Positions 58,858 through 64,000 of a stretch of 64,000 nucleotides of DNA are shown piece by piece. The notes beneath the pieces are model-generated. The model saw only the letters and a list, made by a program, of their open reading frames with translations. It was not told the DNA's origin and did no database searches. Numbering within the stretch: the stretch's first letter is position 1; the number at the start of each line of letters is the position of its first letter. The translations under genes and the position numbers were made by a program. Origin of the DNA: Mauremys mutica (lineage: Eukaryota; Chordata; Testudines; Geoemydidae); contig NC_059072.1 of assembly GCF_020497125.1 (NCBI RefSeq), positions 69,261,697 to 69,325,696 on the forward strand, in the 5' to 3' direction.

Positions 58858-59640
58858 TCCTGTGCTGATGAGCTCTGCGTGGTCACCTGTGCTGATGAGC
58901 TATCCACGCTGGGCAAGCAGGAAATTAAATTCAAAAGTTCGCGGGGCTTTTCCTGTCTACTTGGCCAGTGCATCCGAGTTCAGATTGCTGTCCAGAGCGG
59001 TCACAATGGTGCACTGTGGGATACCACCCGGAGGCCAATACCATCGATTTGCGGCCACACTAACCCTAATCCGATATGGTAATACCGATTTCAGCGCTAC
59101 TCCTCTCGTCGGGGAGGAGTACAGAAACCGGTTTAAAGAGCCCTTTATATCTATATAAAGGGCCTCTTTGTGTGGACGGGTGCAGCGTTAAATCGGTTTA
59201 ACGCTGCTAAAATCGGTTTAAACGCGTAGTGTAGACCAGGCCTAGATGACCATAATGGTCCTTTCAAGCCTTAAAATGTATGGATCTCAGCACCCAGATC
59301 CAATCTGTGTGTGGGGAGGGGAACTTGGAAGGTGTGTCTGGGGTGTGGAGGGCAGTTACAGCTCCCTGAATCTCTAGGTCAGACTGAGGCAATCACAGCT
59401 CCATTAAAGGTTAAAGCAGCCTACAGGCTCCTCTAACTAAGATATCAGACCCTAAATTTGTCCACTCTAACTGATACCAGCTGGTGAGAGTCCTCAAAGG
59501 GTCATACGCCCCCTGAGAGGTGCCAGTGTGCACTGTACGCTTGTTATGTGCTCTCCTGGCTCCTTATGTCAGGGCTGGACCGAGCACTGGGGCTGGCTTC
59601 CCCAGTCCTGCACCAGCTGAGAACAGGGAGCAAAGTGATG

Positions 59641-59860
59641 GGGAGGAAGGATGATACCGTGGTTAGGGCACTAGCCTGTGACTCCAGAGACTCCAGTTGA
59701 TACAAACTGCCTCCTCCACACCCCATAAAATGATACTAAGGTATTTCCCTACCTCATAGGGGTGCTGTGAGGATAAATGCATTAAAGAGTGTGAGGTGCT
59801 CAAATATTCTGGTAATGCAGGCGAGGGGAGCATATAAGTACGTTAGATAGATAACACCCC
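59641..59860 (+). repeat. MIR-like CORE-SINE
   Basis: It has ataccgtggttagggcacta, cctacctcataggggtgctg and tgaggataaatgcattaaag, the same family as 18231-18745. A few tens of bases in the middle are replaced or lost. Confidence 0.6.
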
Positions 59861-61980
59861 CCCAACACACAGATCTCCTGCTTTCTGTTCTCTTTCCACC
59901 ATAAGAGCAGTATGAAGAAGCCAGAACTCAGAAGAGACTCCGACTTTGAGTTCTTTTGACTATCTAACCCTTAGGACACAATTGATCCTTTACTAATTAA
60001 TTAATCCTGTATCTAATTCCACATGTAATCAAATGCTGTAATGAAAAAATTGCCCAAATGTAAATTATATTTACAACTAGATTAGAAGGAAAACATACCT
60101 GATTTTAAGTTTGATCTTGCTATGTTGTTAGCATACTATAATTTATTTACTTAACACATTAAATATTTGATACCTCCTATGATCAAAGTGAAATTTTTGT
60201 TGTAATTAACTACTCAAATGTCTACAATCATTTTTGTTCAACTTTACCACCACAGTGTAATTGCATGACAATCACAGGGAGCTCTGGTTTTATCTTGGAT
60301 AGGTAAGAGTTTTGATTTGCTAGCCATCAGGAACATCTGGAGGTTTAGTAGCTGATATCTGGTTGGTTGGTTGGTTTTTGGGTTGTTGAATTTTTTTTAT
60401 AGACTGTGAAGCACTGTGAGCCTACTCTGTAAAATTTGTTAGTTGTCAAGGTGAAGCCAGTCACTCAGGAAGCCTCTCATAAATCTCAGGTTGAATAGGT
60501 GAAGGAGACAGGAGATCAAATCTAATGTAAATCAGGAAAACTTGACTAATTTCAGGATCTGCATTTAACAGGAAGCAAGGTATCATTTTAATTTCCTAGA
60601 AGCTTTCTTTTTATAAATAACATTCTATCAAAACCAAATATTGTAAGAGACTGGCTGACAATCTTGGAGACAATAAATATACTCCACTTACCGCCCTGCT
60701 ACCTGACACACAGGTACTCTGCTTTAACTGACTGTCTGTCATTCCTGATTCTGACAAGAAGCATTCACTGAAAAGTTTGCTGACTGGAGGCTGTTCCATT
60801 TTCAGAGCTGGAAAGGGGAAGGAATGGGGTCTATTCTATGACTGTGAGGCAAAAATGCCACCGTGAGATGTTGCAGTGCTTGGAGCTTTGTCTGTAACAC
60901 AGCAATTCAGCTTTTCTGGCACCTTTATCAGTCATGGCATCCAGACAATATTTATTTCCCTAGGATTGTTCCAGGTTTATGTTCCAATAGTGCTTTTATC
61001 TTAAATAAATAGAGTGTCTCTAAAATATATCTGAAATCCCACATAGTAAACTACAAATCCCTATTGGCAATTAAAATGTTTTTGGAGATGTACATTTATG
61101 AAATACACATTTTTGGCTCAGTTTTGGCTTTGCCACAAGCACAAAATCAGGGCAAGCACTTGGCTGTTACTTGGCAGACCAGGAATTCTAAGTCACAGCC
61201 TGGTTACTAGCTCCTGCTTTGCTCTGGAGAGGGGCAGGGGGGTACACCTCCCCTGTACATGATGCATCATTACTTCTCCTGCCATGTTGGCTCAGTTTTG
61301 CTTGTTGATGCTTTGAGAGATCCACCCACTCCCTGCCCATCTGCATGGGGGAGAGGGGAGCAGCGGACCCATGAAGGCTGCTTTTCCTACTGTGCTCGAT
61401 ATCGGCAATAAGGGTCGCAAACACACAGAAGTAAGAGGGTTTCTTACATTCCATCGCTCCAAGGGTGCCTAGTTAAGGTCACAATCCTACCCTTAGAGAA
61501 ATTACTAGAATACCTTTGGAGGGAGGGGAGGGGAGGGGAGATAGATGAGTTCCATATAGGCAGCTCCATAGAAAACCTTGGCCACTCGCTCTGAGGTGGA
61601 AAACACTATTCACGTTCCACTTGGAACCACTCCATTTTTTTTCTCTAACTGAGGCAGGGGCAAGAAATTATTTAGGGAAGACAATCCAGCACAAGTGGAT
61701 GTGATCAAATGATTTATGGGACACCTTGTGGAAAGTAATAAACTTATATGTAAAGTTATTATAAAACAACCACTGTGGGTGCTTGCAAGAAGAATGTTGA
61801 GCATATATAAAAAAGCCAATGAAATTGAAATGAGAAGAAGCAAATAATCATAGTCAATATCTAGCATGCCTGGTACATCTCAGAGCACACCTTTCAATTT
61901 TCCACTTAACTTCAGATCAAGACTTCAGATCAAGATATACTTTCCCCAATCAAACTCAAGTTACTGAGCTCAATACAGGG
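59861..61980. other. No gene seen; simple repeats
   Basis: A (GGTT)n run lies at about 60361-60375, and a (GGGGA)n-like run at about 61519-61540. No coding region or larger element was recognised. Confidence 0.5.
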
Positions 61981-61984
61981 GTAA

Positions 61985-62035
61985 GGGGTTGAAATTTAAT
62001 GGCCTGTGACATACCGGAGGTCAGACTAGATCAGG
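61985..62035 (+). mobile_element. CR1-lineage LINE 3' end scrap
   Basis: The sequence aatggcctgtgacataccgg and aggtcagactagatca is the CR1 3' end. It is followed by ggggttctcag, which may be the start of a hAT-type MITE whose other end I could not find. Confidence 0.6.
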
Positions 62036-63898
62036 GGTTCTCAGAAAAAATTTTTGGTGGCCTAGACTTGATTCTCTTTTTTTATGATTATCGGTAAATG
62101 ATTCTTCAAAAAAAGCCAAGCTACTAAATACACTAGATAATGGCATGTGTTTAGATGTGCCATGACAGCACAGGTTGGGTTTTGTTCCTTTTGCTGAAGC
62201 AGATTTCTGTAGAGAAGAAAAATATCTAATTTTATGCAAAAGTCAGTGAGTTTTAAAAACATTTAATTAACATTTTTAGGATTTTTGACTTTTGGTCAGT
62301 CAGCTTCTGCTAATACATTACTGCATCTGACCTTATATTCTTGCACAGTAGTGCACTTTTAATTAAGACCGTATCACACTTTCTGCAGAGATCCTTTTCA
62401 GCTCCATTCATTTGAATCAAACTATATTGTTTTTAATAGAACTAACTTGAAGGTCAACAATTTTTCTTAAGTGTAAAATTTAAAATTCTTGATAATGGAA
62501 TGTTGATTTACAGATCAGGGAGGGGCAGCAAGAAAGCAATTTGCAAATATGTCATTTCCATTATGAAATGTGTCAGCGATATCTACTGCATAATGTAACT
62601 CTTCCTTTCTTTACATTTACTATGGTATCCCTGCAAACCTGCCAAAATCTATTAGCACTCTCTGTGCCAGAGAGACTGAGGGCCAGCCTTTGCAAGCACT
62701 CAGGTGTCAAGCATCACACCTGCCTTTGTGAGAAGTTAAACAATTATCACAGTTTAAAGAGCACATCCCTGAAGATAACACCCTGTTAGTTTTGCTGACC
62801 TGTTGGCATTCTATTCTGCAGTCTTTATCATCTAGTAAAACGTCTGAGCTTTCTAGAGAGGCATAGGTTTTATTTTTTTAAATTCTAATATGTAATTTTT
62901 TAATAATTAACCCTGCAACTGTGAATCTACAGTGAATGGTTATTTTGGGTCACAGAGAGAGGCCAAGTAATGACATTTCAAAGGTTTGGTTTGTGGGTTT
63001 TTTTTTTTTTTTTAATTTTCACGTTGTTATTCTAGGAAGTATTTACAGCGACTTCAAGTCCCCTCCAAAGCTGCTCCATTAATTTAGATTGCATGCAAGC
63101 CAATACCATGGGGACCAAAGGGTGCAGTTTCCTAAAGACATAAAAGACCCAAGGTTGTCCAACAGTCTCAAATACAGCTCTTGATTACAGCTAACAGAAT
63201 AAAAACGTGAAGAATCATTGCATACTTTGTAAATGAAAAACACTTCCTATTGGGATCTGTTATCTTGTATACAGCACCAACAATCTTGAGACTTCCTTCA
63301 TTCAAAGAGTCCCCCAGGAAAGAATAAAAAAGATTGCTGAGAAAAGAATTGATAGGCAAAGAATGCTAGTGTTTCAGAAAGAAAGTGAAGTGCCATAAAA
63401 TCACATAAACTATTAAAGGTGAATAATCATTGCAATGCTTCCAGTAGGCTAAGCTTGAATTCAGAGCAGTGGTCTGGCTGAATAATTCATTTTTAGTATT
63501 TTGGGGAGGAATGGAAAGAGGCTGGGGATACAATTCGGGATGGCATTTGAAAGGTGGCAAAATGTTTCTGTTGCAATGAAATGTACCCTGGTGATTCTCC
63601 CTTTTGAAATTCATTTGACAGTGTCTGACTCAGGGGACCAGCATTACCCTCCACATTCTCAGAAAGGAGCACAGTTTTGACATGCACCATTTTAGGTCCA
63701 CAAATAACTGCTTATATGTTTTCACTTAATGACCTGTGGGCTCAATATTCAGAATTAGAAATATAGGCCAATGATTTGAAACATCAGGACCTAATTCTAG
63801 GCATCATAGCTATGTGCCTAACTATGAATTTAAGGTGCCTAATTTTAGGCACACAAGTTTGAAAATTTTGGGATTCAAATATTTACATCCATAAGTTA
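62036..63898. other. No gene seen; T run
   Basis: A homopolymer T run lies at about 62999-63013. Near 63785-63850, taggcatc, tgcctaac and ttttaggcacac suggest a worn fold-back repeat. Nothing coding is seen. Confidence 0.45.
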
Positions 63899-63971
63899 GG
63901 GGTGAAATCCTGCTCCATTGAAGTCAATGGGAGTTTTGTGACTGACTTCACTGGGATCATGATTTCACCCC
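63899..63971. repeat. Short fold-back element, GGGGTGAAATC ends
   Basis: The ends ggggtgaaatcctgctcc and gggatcatgatttcacccc pair, and ttgaagtcaatggg pairs in part with gactgacttcactggg. It is 73 bp. Confidence 0.65.
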
Positions 63972-64000
63972 AGGTATTTAGATTGATATTCCAGTTACCA

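Larger units (their letters stand above)
55191..59242 (+). mobile_element. PIF/Harbinger transposon, copy 2
   Basis: The ends GGGTACGTCTACACTACAGG and GTAGTGTAGACCAGGCC are inverted repeats, flanked by TAG (55188-55190 and 59243-59245) within a CR1 3' end. It is 4052 bp. The gene content and order match copy 1: transposase on plus, Myb/SANT-like gene on minus, third exon on plus within the intron. It is about 200 bp shorter, partly because the accessory intron lacks sequence present at 14177-14370 in copy 1. Confidence 0.93.
55150..59290 (+). mobile_element. CR1 3' end split by Harbinger copy 2
   Basis: The left part ctatagcctgcgtgatgctg, gtcagactag and the right part atgaccataatggtcctttc join to give the usual CR1 3' wording once the transposon and one TAG are removed. 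The coordinates span the inserted element. Confidence 0.85.

Noticed and set aside
1..64000. CRISPR arrays, operons or other bacterial systems
   Set aside because: The sequence is clearly vertebrate; no regularly spaced direct repeats were seen.

Overview
The window looks like intergenic DNA from a turtle genome, probably a cryptodiran. This rests on repeats alone: antisense tRNA-derived SINEs joined to a CR1-like tail (the cryptodiran 'Cry' type), many CR1-lineage LINE pieces, hAT-type miniature elements with 8-bp target duplications, and PIF/Harbinger elements whose ends read GTCTACACT. I found no convincing host exon, tRNA, rRNA or CRISPR array. Every protein-like region I can name belongs to a mobile element.

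Layout. 0-10 kb: a CR1 scrap, a minus-strand Ty3/gypsy relic (905-2885) split by a hairpin-rich Harbinger-type MITE, and a second, plus-strand Ty3/gypsy relic (about 4525-9615) with decayed LTRs, gag, protease, RT, RNase H, integrase and chromodomain. 10-16 kb: a hAT MITE and Harbinger copy 1 (11472-15720). 16-34 kb: small fold-back elements, MIR-like SINEs, nested hAT MITEs, a minus-strand RTE-clade LINE (26430-28950) broken by a SINE, and several CR1 fragments. 34-40 kb: a decayed CR1 LINE holding one MITE and one hAT element with long inverted repeats; the hAT element holds a Penelope-like insertion, which holds a further MITE. 41-55 kb: a SINE, a Tigger-like element, a MITE and a solo LTR with a 5-bp target duplication, then about 4.6 kb with nothing recognisable. 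55-59 kb: Harbinger copy 2 (55191-59242), inserted in a CR1 3' end with a TAG duplication. 59-64 kb: old SINE/LINE scraps.

The main interest is the pair of Harbinger elements. Each has a plus-strand HARBI1-like transposase (429 codons before damage) facing a two-exon minus-strand gene for a Myb/SANT-like protein. The accessory gene is open in both copies (359 and 347 residues) with consensus splice sites, while the transposase is broken differently in each copy. Inside the accessory gene's intron, on the opposite strand, lies a third reading frame. It has a splice acceptor, the same 294-nt length in both copies, a surplus of synonymous differences and an ATTAAA signal after its stop. It may encode a BEN-like domain. 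I know of no description of such a third protein for this transposon group, but I could not search.
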